A stretch of DNA of 64,000 nt from Aquibacillus albus (GCF_016908325.1 NZ_JAFBDR010000002.1:186001-250000); one strand, 5' to 3'; positions 1 to 8,991 are shown, numbered from the stretch's first letter. A program made the numbers and translations. Notes: a model not told the origin generated them from the letters alone.

Positions 1-765
1 GATTGCATTATTTTCTTGCATGGAGATAAAAGCCTTCGTGTTATTCACAGAGACATATTCTGGCTCAAGCTGTTGTAGAGTTGATCCCTCTGAATCGGTC
101 CGAACTTTTTCATCTAAATCTACACCATCGAAGGTTAACGTGTTTGCTGTGAAATCTGCTGGTTCCCCTGAGACATCAATAATCGAAATAGAACCTTCAG
201 GGTCAACGGAATAATCATCACTTGGCTCACCTTCATTTGCTACAATTGCTTTCGAACCGTCTGGAGTAAAAGTCACCATGTCCGGTAAAGACCCAACTTG
301 AACATGCGTCACATACTCTCCCGCTTTGGTGGCAAATACGATATAACCAGCGTCTGTCTTTGGATTACTAACAGCGGAAATGGCAATCAGGTCCTTCGTT
401 GGATGGGAAGCAATACTAGTAATATCATCTACATTCTCCAGTCCAAAATCTGATAGAAAAATTCTTTCACTAGATGTTATTTCCGTAAATTGATTAGACT
501 GCAACGCTTCAAAAGATAAAATATCAAAGCCTCCAACCGCGCCATTGGTTACAAATGCAAGTTTACGATCTGCATCATAAGCCATGATTTCTGTTCCACC
601 TTCTCCTTGTCCACTATCATACTGACCAATCTGTGTTACTTGTAGGTTTTCCCCTTCATATTGAAATAGCGGTGGCTGTTCAGCCAAAGCAGGGAAAGGC
701 ACTGTCATGGTTAAAATCACGGCAGCAGCTACACCAGTTAATAATTCCCTATGAATCTTCATCAT
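1..765 (-). CDS. Secreted beta-propeller protein, choice-of-anchor I-like (partial, N-terminus)
   Basis: The frame is open from an ATG at 765 to the window edge (255 codons), so the C-terminus lies outside. GGGAGG about 8 bases upstream supports the start. The product begins with MMKIHRELL, a hydrophobic stretch and an AxA-type site (PALAEQ), a Sec signal peptide. The mature part reads GQGEGGTEIMAYDADRK and later SLPDMVTFTPDGSKAIVANE, typical of repeated propeller blades in the choice-of-anchor I family, extracellular proteins sometimes joined to phosphatase domains. Family is recognised from motifs only. Substrate, anchoring and full length cannot be seen here. Confidence 0.7.
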   Translation of the reverse strand, partial: MMKIHRELLTGVAAAVILTMTVPFPALAEQPPLFQYEGENLQVTQIGQYDSGQGEGGTEIMAYDADRKLAFVTNGAVGGFDILSFEALQSNQFTEITSSERIFLSDFGLENVDDITSIASHPTKDLIAISAVSNPKTDAGYIVFATKAGEYVTHVQVGSLPDMVTFTPDGSKAIVANEGEPSDDYSVDPEGSISIIDVSGEPADFTANTLTFDGVDLDEKVRTDSEGSTLQQLEPEYVSVNNTKAFISMQENNAI

Positions 766-1206
766 TACCGAACCTCCCAAATTTTTCTACACTTAGTCAT
801 TGTACACAGGGATTATTAACTGATAGATAAAATAGTATAAATATTCTGTAAATTAAATCCATTTATGATATGGAGCAGACGCATATACCTATCAGAGACG
901 AACCCGCACTGCCGCTGAAGCTAGTCTTCATTTGACACCTGTCCTCCATACACGGACAAATGTCCACAGAGGGGGTCAGACCCCTTTAGCTAGATTCGTT
1001 TCCATATTTATGAAATAATTAAGTTTGGGGGTAGTACGTTTGTTGGGGTTATGTGGATTTAAAACATACTATTCGGCCAATCAGCTCACTTTTTCTAGAC
1101 CAAAAGCCTTAGTATTTGACCGATTACGGGGAGGGATAATAAAAAATTCACAAGCATCAAGGACAACGTTTACCACCCGCAACTACCGTTCGAAAGGAGA
1201 AAAACA
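766..1206. other. Intergenic region with one REP-like repeat
   Basis: This 441-base stretch separates two divergent secreted-protein genes. It contains one repeat element (940-986) and AT-rich DNA. TTGACC at 1116-1121 followed by an AT-rich GGATAATA tract could be a weak promoter for the gene at 1207, but spacing is poor. I see no convincing gene. Confidence 0.5.
940..986 (+). repeat. REP-like element, copy 1 (core 972-984)
   Basis: Bipartite element: a TGTCC...GGACA hairpin, then AATGTCC, then the near-perfect palindrome GGGGTCAGACCCC at 972-984. The same layout recurs many times in the window. Confidence 0.8.
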
Positions 1207-2877
1207 TTGAGAAAACAAAATACTATTTTCATGATGATAACTGTTTTAATTTTTACAGTTAGCTTTAACTTAAGCTCTTTAACGCAGACAGCCCAGGCAA
1301 ACACAACAGGTGAATCTACAGAAGACAAGCAGCATAGCACATCACTCCCACCATATAAAAAGACATTACCGATAAATGTTGACGTGGAAACAAAACAGGA
1401 AATACATTGGGGCAATGCGGATATTATCAATTACTATGATCGAATCGAGGATGTCCGCTATACATACGAGATTGATACAAAACCTAAATCCTACCTTAAA
1501 GTAACAAAAAGAAGGCTGGATAATGGGGATCAATTTATTTTTACAACGTTAGAAAACCACAGTGACAACGCCGTAGATGTTAAGGTTTCTATTTCCATTG
1601 CGAATACAGGCTATTATTCTCTTAAATCGTTTGACCAGTACATGACTGGGCCAAGGTCCAATAGTTCGATTCATGTAGATTTGACAACTGGTCCACTAGG
1701 TTTACTAACAACATACAAAGATAAAGCATTTAATTCCAATGTGATGGTGGGAAAGCAATATCATTCCAAAGAATTAACGAAAAACTATCAGGACGGCAGA
1801 AGAAGTGTACTTCGTGAGCTCATTAACGAAGATCAAGGAATAGATATCGATGCACAAAAAAATGACCTGAATCTTGTTATCGATATGGAATCCAAAGGGA
1901 ATGACATGGTCGACCATTGGCTGTTGTATTCGGATGAGTCATTATTTGAGTCAGACGCCTCCTATAAGGAATGGATCCGGATTTACAACAACAAAAAATA
2001 TAAAAACAATAACTGGTACACCGCTGATGGACCATATAGAAAAGTAGGTAGAACTGCTGAACCAAAACCAGAATCCGAGCTCCAATATGCTCGAAATTTA
2101 CTAATTGTTCGAGAAGATGAACCGCTTAAACGATATAAAGAGACCGAGGAAAGGTATTTTTATAATTTACTACTAAACTCGATTACGAACCTTGCTATTT
2201 TCAAAGGTGATGATGAGTTTTATGAAACAGAATACACAAACCGTTGGCTAAACCGCGCATATGGTATCGAACCTCCATATATTGATACGCGCCATAACGA
2301 GGGCGTTGCTTTATTCTTAGAGGAAACTGGAGAAATTCTGGACATTCCCGAAATACAGAAAGCCTTAACCAATTATGCCGATCTTTTAGTCAATCAAATA
2401 AACACTGGGCAGGTAGTCGAAGTAGGTCCCAATGCTTCTTTGATCAGTGACTATTTCACCTTCAATCAAGATGATGTAGGAGTCACGCATAGCTCCCTAA
2501 ACCATGTATTGGGTGGGATGAACTTGCTTTTGCAGACGTATAACGATACTGGTGAAAAGAAATACCTTACTGCAGCTACTTATGTTCAAAATGGAATTGA
2601 TGCCCTTGGAGATAAGTGGTTAACCGACGAAGGTGATACATGGTACCAAATCAGCCCTGACCATACGTTTTCAGGCGAGGATTACCCCCGACTGACATTA
2701 AACGACCTGCTACTTTCCTTAGAGTTATGGGAAGGAATTGATAGCAGCCGAACACAAACGCTTGAGATGCTGATTAAATCCAAAGCAAACTACTTAGCAA
2801 ACAATGATATTAGCTTCACCAAAGAGATGATTGCATCGATGAAAAAACATGGGTTTGGCGAGATTATACAGAAGTAA
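1207..2877 (+). CDS. Secreted protein of unknown function, possible C5-epimerase-like helical C-terminus
   Basis: A 556-residue protein starting at TTG 1207, chosen because AAAGGAGA lies 7-8 bases upstream. Residues 1-32 form a Sec signal peptide (hydrophobic ITVLIFTVSFNLSSL, then AQA). Residues about 50-290 look beta-rich; residues 320-556 are helical with conserved-looking WLNRAYG, DTRHNEGVALFLEE and ISPDHTFSGEDYPRLTLNDLL segments, recalling the (alpha/alpha) C-terminal domain of D-glucuronyl C5-epimerase-type enzymes. That resemblance is weak, so a polysaccharide-modifying role is only a guess. It stands alone, with a REP-like repeat directly after it. Confidence 0.6.
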   Translation: MRKQNTIFMMITVLIFTVSFNLSSLTQTAQANTTGESTEDKQHSTSLPPYKKTLPINVDVETKQEIHWGNADIINYYDRIEDVRYTYEIDTKPKSYLKVTKRRLDNGDQFIFTTLENHSDNAVDVKVSISIANTGYYSLKSFDQYMTGPRSNSSIHVDLTTGPLGLLTTYKDKAFNSNVMVGKQYHSKELTKNYQDGRRSVLRELINEDQGIDIDAQKNDLNLVIDMESKGNDMVDHWLLYSDESLFESDASYKEWIRIYNNKKYKNNNWYTADGPYRKVGRTAEPKPESELQYARNLLIVREDEPLKRYKETEERYFYNLLLNSITNLAIFKGDDEFYETEYTNRWLNRAYGIEPPYIDTRHNEGVALFLEETGEILDIPEIQKALTNYADLLVNQINTGQVVEVGPNASLISDYFTFNQDDVGVTHSSLNHVLGGMNLLLQTYNDTGEKKYLTAATYVQNGIDALGDKWLTDEGDTWYQISPDHTFSGEDYPRLTLNDLLLSLELWEGIDSSRTQTLEMLIKSKANYLANNDISFTKEMIASMKKHGFGEIIQK

Positions 2878-2903
2878 GAATATCGACTACAACACCACCA
2901 AAG

Positions 2904-2948
2904 TGTCCTCCCCAGAAGGACAAATGTCTTTTTAGGGGGTCAGACCCC
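2904..2948 (+). repeat. REP-like element, copy 2 (core 2936-2948)
   Basis: TGTCCT...AGGACA hairpin, AATGTC, a T-rich link, then GGGGTCAGACCCC at 2936-2948. It lies between the 3' end of the secreted-protein gene and the promoter of the DUF4317 gene. Confidence 0.85.
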
Positions 2949-2970
2949 TTTTCATATGAGACTTTTACCG

Positions 2971-2976
2971 TATAAT
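2971..2976 (+). promoter_or_regulatory. Probable SigA -10 element for the DUF4317 gene
   Basis: A perfect TATAAT at 2971-2976 lies 35 bases before the ATG at 3011. The -35 region (about 2948-2954) overlaps the edge of the upstream repeat and is a poor match, so only the -10 is well supported. Confidence 0.5.
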
Positions 2977-3010
2977 AGTAGATGAGAAGAGCTTGGGAGT
3001 GGGACAATGT

Positions 3011-4192
3011 ATGAACAAAAAAGACATCGCAAACATTCGTAAACAGTTTAAAGTAGATAATGATTTGATGAAAATACGTGAGATTTTTAACGTGTATATC
3101 ATGAAGGAATCAAGCGATATTTATCACTATGAAAGTCAACCGTTTGAAATGTTAGACCAAGACCAACAAGAATTATTTATGAATAATTTCAAAAAAGTTC
3201 TGACAGGCCAATTGGATGAAAAGTTATTTGAACTAAAGTTTCAGCGTGATGCGGAGAATAGCAGTCAGCTTATTCTTCATCAAGGCTTGTTAGGCAGTGA
3301 TGAAGATTGGAAAGAGAAAATGTTACTTATTGTAGAAAAAATGCTGAAAGACAAACAATATGAGATGGACCTTGTCGTAACATTCATACGAGGAGAATAT
3401 TTCAAACCAATGAAACGACGAAATGAAGAGGCGGAGGAAAGCGATCGAGATACCGTTTATTCCCATTCATTTATTCTTTGTAGTATAAATAAAACACAGG
3501 ATCCTAAAAAGGAATTGCTTTTTGATTATGTTGAGAAGGAATTCCGATACAATATAGTCGTTAATCCAATTATCAACCTTAATACACCAGTTGGAGGATT
3601 TTTATTCCCTTGTTTCACGGATAATGCTGCTGATGTAAACCATATTCTATATTCTGCACCGAGAGCATATGAGCCTGATCACGAATTCACTGAGGAAGTA
3701 TTAAATGCTGAGGAGATAATGACCGCAAAAGATGACAAAGCCGTTTTTGAAGAAATTGTAAGAGACGTGACAGATAATCAACTAAACACATCCAGACTTG
3801 CCAATGTGTACGAAGAAATCAATCGTGTGATCGAAGAAAATGAAGAGGAAGAAGCGCCAAAATTAGATTCTAAAGACGTAGAACGTGTGTTAAAAATGAG
3901 CGGATTTGAAACAGTCGATACTGAAAAAGTAACAACCGCTTTCCAAAGAGTAACGGATGACGAGAAGTATGAATTTAAAGCAAGCAGCATCCTACCAAAG
4001 TATAATTCGAAGTCTATCAAAATTGACACGAAATTAGCAAAAATATCTGTTAGTCCACAAGATTTAAGATACGTAAGACAGGTCAATCTTCAGGGCAAGC
4101 GATACCTGATGATTGAAGTGGAAGATGACACGGTAATTGAAGGATTCACGATGATCCCAGAAGCTTTTACAGGCGAAAACAACAATAATTAA
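3011..4192 (+). CDS. DUF4317 family protein
   Basis: A 393-residue soluble protein. The N-terminus MNKKDIANIRKQFKVDN matches the start of the DUF4317 family, whose function is unknown. An upstream in-frame TTG at 2993 would add six residues, but ATG 3011 is preferred because it agrees with the family start and has GGGAG/GTGGGA upstream. The sequence is acidic and hydrophilic, with no signal peptide, membrane segment or recognisable catalytic motif. It is a single-gene transcription unit with a SigA-like -10 upstream and a strong hairpin 47 bases downstream of the stop. Confidence 0.85.
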   Translation: MNKKDIANIRKQFKVDNDLMKIREIFNVYIMKESSDIYHYESQPFEMLDQDQQELFMNNFKKVLTGQLDEKLFELKFQRDAENSSQLILHQGLLGSDEDWKEKMLLIVEKMLKDKQYEMDLVVTFIRGEYFKPMKRRNEEAEESDRDTVYSHSFILCSINKTQDPKKELLFDYVEKEFRYNIVVNPIINLNTPVGGFLFPCFTDNAADVNHILYSAPRAYEPDHEFTEEVLNAEEIMTAKDDKAVFEEIVRDVTDNQLNTSRLANVYEEINRVIEENEEEEAPKLDSKDVERVLKMSGFETVDTEKVTTAFQRVTDDEKYEFKASSILPKYNSKSIKIDTKLAKISVSPQDLRYVRQVNLQGKRYLMIEVEDDTVIEGFTMIPEAFTGENNNN

Positions 4193-4238
4193 ATCTAAAT
4201 GAAATGGTGTCAGATATACTGGGACCTTGACGAACGAA

Positions 4239-4270
4239 ACAGTCCATGTTCCTATATGAACGTGGACTGT
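4239..4270 (+). terminator. Strong hairpin downstream of DUF4317 gene
   Basis: ACAGTCCATGTTC (4239-4251) pairs with GAACGTGGACTGT (4258-4270): 13 bp with one G-U pair and a 6-base loop. Flanking bases extend it imperfectly to about 4229-4280. Only a weak T-run follows, so it may be a terminator or a stable RNA hairpin. Confidence 0.6.
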
Positions 4271-4375
4271 AGCTTTGTCGTTTACAAACTATCGCTTGGA
4301 AGCAGAAGTAAGCGGTCCTCTTATTCGAAGAAGCCTGTTTAATGACATAACCATCTAACTTCTTTGTGTTGTCCG

Positions 4376-5365
4376 TTAATCTGACAACTCATCCGCCATT
4401 TCCTTTACTTTTTCTAATGGTAATTTAGCGTAATTCGCGACAACCTCTACAGTCATACCCGCTTTTAAAAGCTCAATCGCCACTGATTTTTTACCTTCTT
4501 CAAGTCCTTTTTCTAGTCCTTTCTTTTCTCCTTCTTCTTTTCCTTCTTCCCTAAATACTTTTTCCAATTCAGCCCAAGACTGTGGCAAGTGTTCCCGATC
4601 CATATATACCATTTCTTTCCCCTCCTTCGTTTTGATTATTTCGTCTCTTAACTTTTGGGTTAATTCTAACGGTATTTGAAGCAAATAATCAATGAAGTAA
4701 ATGAGTGTAGCAATATAAATGCGGCGTTCTACTGGAGGATAAGTGTTCTTTTGCAAAATCATTCGAAAAAGTTGACGCTTGAAACGGTATCTTTTTTCCT
4801 CATCACCTTTGGATTCTTTCGCGTATTTTGCCGCCAACACCGCAATTGCAAAAGGATTATTCGATTGAACTAGTTCTTTTTCTTCGTGGTCATAGAATGG
4901 AACCATATTATATTTATACGTTAATGAGGTGCCATGAAAGGAATAGTGATACGTGTCAGGGGGATTACTATGGGAATTATCTGTTAACAACGCAATAGCA
5001 ACGACGTCTCGATTAAATTTGTCATAGATTCGATAATAATAACGGAACATCCGCTTTGGAAAATCAGGTTCTGAATCCCCTTGAACTTCAATGTGAATTA
5101 ATATCCACTTTTCTTCACCACTGGTTAGAAATACCTTCACAATTTGATCCGCAACTAATTCCCCCTTTTTTTCTTTTACTATTTCTTGAAAAAGCTCCTG
5201 TTGCAAAAAATCTGGCTTCCTAGAAAAATTAATTTCTCCGGCAAGACCCGGCAGAAAAAATACGATAAACTCTTCAAACAACTCATGAATTAACTTTTTC
5301 CAAAGACCGTCATAATCTGTTATTCCATAGTTTGATGGCTTTTCTAGCACAAAATTACTTATCAC
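4376..5365 (-). CDS. Rpn/YhgA-like PD-(D/E)XK nuclease-transposase family protein
   Basis: A 329-residue protein beginning at GTG 5365, with AAGGATGTG upstream. The N-terminal two thirds resemble the Rpn (recombination-promoting nuclease, YhgA-like) family: an aspartate-bearing strand near ADQIVKVF and the strand WILIHIEVQGDSE with the E-x-Q signature of PD-(D/E)XK nucleases. A Lys/Glu-rich coiled coil (EEGKEEGEKKGLEKGLEEGKK, residues about 272-292) leads to a short C-terminal helical tail, both typical of Bacillus members. Known members are Mg-dependent DNases that stimulate recA-independent recombination; activity here is inferred. No transposon ends are visible. Confidence 0.85.
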   Translation of the reverse strand: MISNFVLEKPSNYGITDYDGLWKKLIHELFEEFIVFFLPGLAGEINFSRKPDFLQQELFQEIVKEKKGELVADQIVKVFLTSGEEKWILIHIEVQGDSEPDFPKRMFRYYYRIYDKFNRDVVAIALLTDNSHSNPPDTYHYSFHGTSLTYKYNMVPFYDHEEKELVQSNNPFAIAVLAAKYAKESKGDEEKRYRFKRQLFRMILQKNTYPPVERRIYIATLIYFIDYLLQIPLELTQKLRDEIIKTKEGKEMVYMDREHLPQSWAELEKVFREEGKEEGEKKGLEKGLEEGKKSVAIELLKAGMTVEVVANYAKLPLEKVKEMADELSD

Positions 5366-5489
5366 TATTTTATCACATCCTTATTTTAATATCTCTATTA
5401 TAACACAAAAGAGAACATTTGTTCTATTTTTGCAAAAGAAAATTAAAATGTTCAATTTCTAAGAAGAAAACCCTAACCTTTGACAAATA

Positions 5490-5520
5490 CGACAAAATCC
5501 AGGTAGCGACACAGGCACCT
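5490..5520 (+). repeat. Second short repeat family, copy a
   Basis: CGACAAAATCCAGGTAGCGACA followed by CAGGCACC. Related degenerate copies occur at 39919-39942 and 61792-61813, sharing CGnCAAAT..CGGGTGGC. It abuts the 3' end of the gene at 5522. Confidence 0.45.
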
Positions 5521-5521
5521 G

Positions 5522-6403
5522 CTAGTAGGCCTTTATTATCGTTGTTAATTCTACTTTTGGAAAGAGCGGACTTAATAAATCTACAAGTGACTCCGTGTTC
5601 TCGGCTTCATCTGTATCCAATTCTCTTGCCACCTCATATCCAGGAACGAAAAGGTTCGCAAAAAAATTAAGGGATTCTTCAAATGCTTCATCATGGTGAG
5701 GTTCCCATGTTTCTAATAAGGCATCCTGAATTTTTTTAAAAAACGGTGTTAACCTAATTGATTTTGCGAATGTTCGCTTTGGACGATTTGGTTGATTTGA
5801 TTTTTCTTTGTTAATTTCAAACTCCCAAAATCCAAAATAACTAAAATAATAAAAAAACTGCCCATAGTCTATAACAAATGAATTAATTTCTTCCATTTCA
5901 TTTAAATCAAGTTCCTCATTGGCTGGGATTTCCTCTAAATCTTTAAATAAAAAATCTATATTATATGGTGCGTGCATCCTCTTTTCACCTTGAAGCTCAT
6001 GCCAATCCGCTTCGATCCAAAAAGCTTCTAACAAAGTGACATATTGTTCCGTAGCTGTGAGCTTCACAAATTTTTCGATTTGCTCATCTTGAACCAAGGC
6101 CACTGCTGAAGATTTATAATAATGAACCCTTATAAAGTCAAGAACAATGGAAAGATGGTAGAACAAATGAACAATAGGATATCCGGTTTGAGTCGCATTT
6201 GAAGGAACCTCTTTTTTTTCACTTTTCATTTTCGAATAGATAGCGAGTAAATCTTTTTTTGAAAAATACCCTTTTGTTCTTGTTAATTTTATTTGGTGTG
6301 TTTTTAGATAAGTTAAGTATGTAATAAAATCTGCTAGCAGATAGGACGGGTACTGTGGAGTAATCACTATTTTATTATTTTCATCAATATATAGCTTATT
6401 CAC
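5522..6403 (-). CDS. Hypothetical helical protein
   Basis: A 293-residue protein starting at GTG 6403, supported by AAAGGAGAT at good spacing. It has no signal peptide or membrane segment. The early segment ...LLADFITYL...IKLTRTKGYFSKKDLLAIYSKM and the TGYPIVHLFYHLSIVLDFI segment recall the helical N-terminal part of some Firmicutes proteins annotated as plasmid pRiA4b ORF-3-like, but I do not see the ORF-3 domain itself. The C-terminal third (FEESLNFFANLFVPG) is also helical. Function unknown; it sits alone between an Rpn nuclease and a CBS protein. Confidence 0.75.
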   Translation of the reverse strand: MNKLYIDENNKIVITPQYPSYLLADFITYLTYLKTHQIKLTRTKGYFSKKDLLAIYSKMKSEKKEVPSNATQTGYPIVHLFYHLSIVLDFIRVHYYKSSAVALVQDEQIEKFVKLTATEQYVTLLEAFWIEADWHELQGEKRMHAPYNIDFLFKDLEEIPANEELDLNEMEEINSFVIDYGQFFYYFSYFGFWEFEINKEKSNQPNRPKRTFAKSIRLTPFFKKIQDALLETWEPHHDEAFEESLNFFANLFVPGYEVARELDTDEAENTESLVDLLSPLFPKVELTTIIKAY

Positions 6404-6499
6404 TGGTAGAATCTCCTTTTGAAAAATAGATGTAAGACAAGCGTATGGTATCTATTATAATAGAAGAGATTCCGATTAGAAAAGTTGGATTACAGGTAG

Positions 6500-6512
6500 G
6501 GGGTCAGACCCC
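6500..6512 (+). repeat. REP-like core, copy 3
   Basis: A solitary GGGGTCAGACCCC core without the TGTCC hairpin, 9 bases beyond the stop codon of the CBS-protein gene. Confidence 0.75.
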
Positions 6513-6521
6513 TCTGCTGTA

Positions 6522-6974
6522 TTATAGTAACTTTTTAAAGGAATTTCTAATAACATCGCCGCGGCTTATGACTCCTACTAATCTACCGTTACGCTCTACT
6601 GGTAATTTTTTTATTTGTTTTTTTCCTAAGATGTATGCAACATGTTCGACACTTTCATCCCAATTTACTTTATATATTGTTTTCTTGGCTAGTTCCATTA
6701 CGTTAAGATTTAATATACTTTTTGTCCTATCTTCAAACTGATCATCACCTTTTGCTATATTCACAATGTAATAGGCGTTCATCAGGTATTGCTTCTGACT
6801 ACCTATATAACGCATGATATCTCCATCACTTATATATCCAGTGATTTCGTTACTGTCATTGACTACTGGAAGACCACTAATACCATGTTCTATAAATTTC
6901 TCAATGACAGAGCGAACGTTATGTTCCTCCTTTACTTTAATAACTTGCGATTTCATAATGTGATGTGCCTTCAT
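6522..6974 (-). CDS. Tandem CBS-domain protein
   Basis: A 150-residue protein made of two CBS domains. The first begins MKAHHIMKSQVIKVKEEHNVRSVIEKFIEHGISGLPVVNDSNEI, the second ends VEHVAYILGKKQIKKLPVERNGRLVGVISRGDVIR. Both show the G-x-P-V/L-P-V and G-x-V/I-S-x-G-D signatures. Stand-alone CBS pairs bind adenine nucleotides and act as energy or redox sensors, often by touching partner enzymes; no partner is identifiable here. ATG 6974 is chosen over GTG 6977 because AAGGAGGAG is better spaced. A cre-like site lies about 145 bases upstream of the start. Confidence 0.9.
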   Translation of the reverse strand: MKAHHIMKSQVIKVKEEHNVRSVIEKFIEHGISGLPVVNDSNEITGYISDGDIMRYIGSQKQYLMNAYYIVNIAKGDDQFEDRTKSILNLNVMELAKKTIYKVNWDESVEHVAYILGKKQIKKLPVERNGRLVGVISRGDVIRNSFKKLL

Positions 6975-7118
6975 CACAAATCTCCTCCTTGTTTTTTAGG
7001 AGTGGCAGTTAATACTTCCTTTTACTTCCACTCCTAGATTAAATACAAGATTATGAGTTTCTCGCCACACACCTTCTTATCGGCTTCACATAGTTTTTAC
7101 GGATTGTATACACACCAT

Positions 7119-7132
7119 AGAAAACGCTTTCA
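7119..7132 (-). promoter_or_regulatory. Catabolite-responsive element (cre)-like site
   Basis: On the minus strand the 14-mer reads TGAAAGCGTTTTCT, 13 of 14 to the CcpA consensus TGWAANCGNTNWCA. It lies upstream of the CBS gene, suggesting carbon-catabolite control of that gene. Confidence 0.5.
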
Positions 7133-7252
7133 TTTGTTCATTTTCTTTATTATACCAGAAAAAACCACATACTACTGCGAAATTAAGAACCTGGAAGTTA
7201 TGCATCAAATTCCCGCAGTCACCAACAGAAGGTTTGTCGATAATTGTCGAAA

Positions 7253-7265
7253 GGGGTCAGACCCC
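7253..7265 (+). repeat. REP-like core, copy 4, overlapping a stop codon
   Basis: GGGGTCAGACCCC on the plus strand. Read on the minus strand it supplies the last codons GGG GTC and the TGA stop of the GGDEF-EAL gene ending at 7257. Confidence 0.85.
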
Positions 7266-8867
7266 TTTCGGTACATTTCCGCTTAGTACTCTATCTTTAA
7301 ACTCGGCACATGGTAGTGGTTTGCTGAAGTAGTATCCTTGGCCTTCGTCGCATTGTAGTTTCTTTAAAAAGTCTAGTTGTTCTTTTGTTTCGATGCCTTC
7401 TGCGACGGTGTTTAAGTTCATTTTCTTCGCCATTAGAATGAAGGCAGTTGTAATTGCTTCATTTTCCGTGCTACTTGTAATATCTTTTGTAAACGACTTA
7501 TCTATCTTTATTGTTTCGATCGGAAATTTTTTCAAATAATCAAAGGTACGATAACTTTTCCCAAAATCGTCCATCGTTGTACGTATGCCCAATTTCAGTA
7601 ATCGCTCCAACTGCTTCACAACATCCGTTTCATTAATTACTTCGGACAAGTCATTCAATTCAATCATAAGATATTGAGAATCCATCCCTGTTTCATTTAG
7701 TACAGTTTTTATCGTCTCTACAAAATCACTATCTTTTATTTGCTTAGTAGATAAGTTCACCGAAATAGGAACACAGGGGTATCCTTGATCCTGCCACTTT
7801 TTATTGTTCTCGCAGGCAGATTTTAATACCCATTCGCCAATCGGAAAAATGTGACCCGTTCGTTCAATAATAGGAAGGAACTGTTCTGGCGTAACAAGAC
7901 CTAATTCTGGATGGTCCCACCGTAACAATGTTTCAATCCCGATCAGCTGGTTGGTCGTCAACTCATACTGCGGTTGATAATATAATAATAACTCATTTCG
8001 ATCTAAGGCATATCGTATCTCACTTTCAATCATCAACTGATCAAATGATTGTTCGATCATCCGATCATTATAAAATAGATACGTGTTTTTCCCCTGACGT
8101 TTCGCTTCATACATGGCAACATCTGCATTTTTCAGCAACGTCGATTCATTGTCTCCGTCGTTCGGGTATAAACTGATTCCGATACTTGTCGAAACGTACA
8201 AGGAATATCCCTCGATTTCAAAAGCCTCTTCAAATACAGCTAATATTCTTTTCACAATCAATTCCACTTCATTTAAATTTCCATTTGAAAGCAAAATAGT
8301 AAATTCATCACCGCCAAGCCGACAAACGGTATCCCCTCTCCGCAAACAGCTTTTTAACCGTTTGGCTGTTTGTTGTAAAACAATATCCCCTACATCGTGG
8401 CCTAGTGAGTCATTGATCGGTTTAAAATTATCTAAATCTAAAAACATGACAGTAAACCGTTCTTTTTCCATCTTCGCAACATTTAATTTTAAAGCAAGAT
8501 ACTCTTGAAAAAGGGCTCGATTAGGCAGCCCGGTTAGTTCATCATGGTACGCCAGATACTCTATGTTTTGAGAATATATTTTTTGCTTGGTTACATCCTG
8601 ACAAGAAACAACTCGTAAACTTTTTCCTTGGTAAGGATAATTACAGCATTTAGCTTGAATGGCAATAGAGCTCTTATCTTTTTTGTAAACAATTGCATCA
8701 AAAGGATCGTCCTCTTTCATCAGCATGTGTTGCAGAACCATTTCTTTATCTTTCGGGGCAATCATGTCTAAAAAAGACATACCGATCGCCTCTTCCCGAG
8801 CATACCCCGTCATTTCTATAAAAGCTTCATTTACGTCAACAATTTCACCGCAGTGATGGATGAACAT
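7257..8867 (-). CDS. PAS-GGDEF-EAL protein, EAL degenerate, 5' end apparently damaged
   Basis: From ATG 8867 the product is 536 residues: partial PAS (1-95), GGDEF (about 103-265) and EAL (about 275-525). The GGDEF motif (185-189) is intact and an inhibitory RxxD site (176-179) precedes it, so diguanylate cyclase activity is plausible. The EAL domain is altered: EAL is ETL (312-314), the ExTE region is ELND (403-406) and loop 6 DDFGTGYSS is DDFGKSYRT (433-441), so phosphodiesterase activity is doubtful. ATG 8867 has no ribosome binding site, and the frame upstream encodes PAS-like KVKELEEQIQHLFAVTFDG without any start codon, pointing to a frameshift near 8940. The stop codon is inside a REP-like repeat. 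It lies downstream of, and probably is co-transcribed with, the larger paralogue. Confidence 0.85.
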   Translation of the reverse strand: MFIHHCGEIVDVNEAFIEMTGYAREEAIGMSFLDMIAPKDKEMVLQHMLMKEDDPFDAIVYKKDKSSIAIQAKCCNYPYQGKSLRVVSCQDVTKQKIYSQNIEYLAYHDELTGLPNRALFQEYLALKLNVAKMEKERFTVMFLDLDNFKPINDSLGHDVGDIVLQQTAKRLKSCLRRGDTVCRLGGDEFTILLSNGNLNEVELIVKRILAVFEEAFEIEGYSLYVSTSIGISLYPNDGDNESTLLKNADVAMYEAKRQGKNTYLFYNDRMIEQSFDQLMIESEIRYALDRNELLLYYQPQYELTTNQLIGIETLLRWDHPELGLVTPEQFLPIIERTGHIFPIGEWVLKSACENNKKWQDQGYPCVPISVNLSTKQIKDSDFVETIKTVLNETGMDSQYLMIELNDLSEVINETDVVKQLERLLKLGIRTTMDDFGKSYRTFDYLKKFPIETIKIDKSFTKDITSSTENEAITTAFILMAKKMNLNTVAEGIETKEQLDFLKKLQCDEGQGYYFSKPLPCAEFKDRVLSGNVPKGV

Positions 8868-8991
8868 CCCATCGAACGTAACAGCAAAAAGATGTTGAAT
8901 CTGCTCCTCTAATTCTTTAACCTTTTCATTTTCTATTTTTATAATAAATATCCACTCATTTCTTGCCTGTTTTCAGTAAGCCTTACTTCCT

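Noticed and set aside
7200-7259. Read-through or selenocysteine at the TGA ending the GGDEF-EAL gene
   Set aside because: The TGA lies inside a repeat and the codons beyond it show no protein similarity or family context.
8935-8960. Programmed -1 frameshift at the start of the smaller GGDEF-EAL gene
   Set aside because: The local sequence TTATTATAAAAA does not form a standard X-XXY-YYZ slippery heptamer and no downstream stimulator is evident; a simple indel is more likely.
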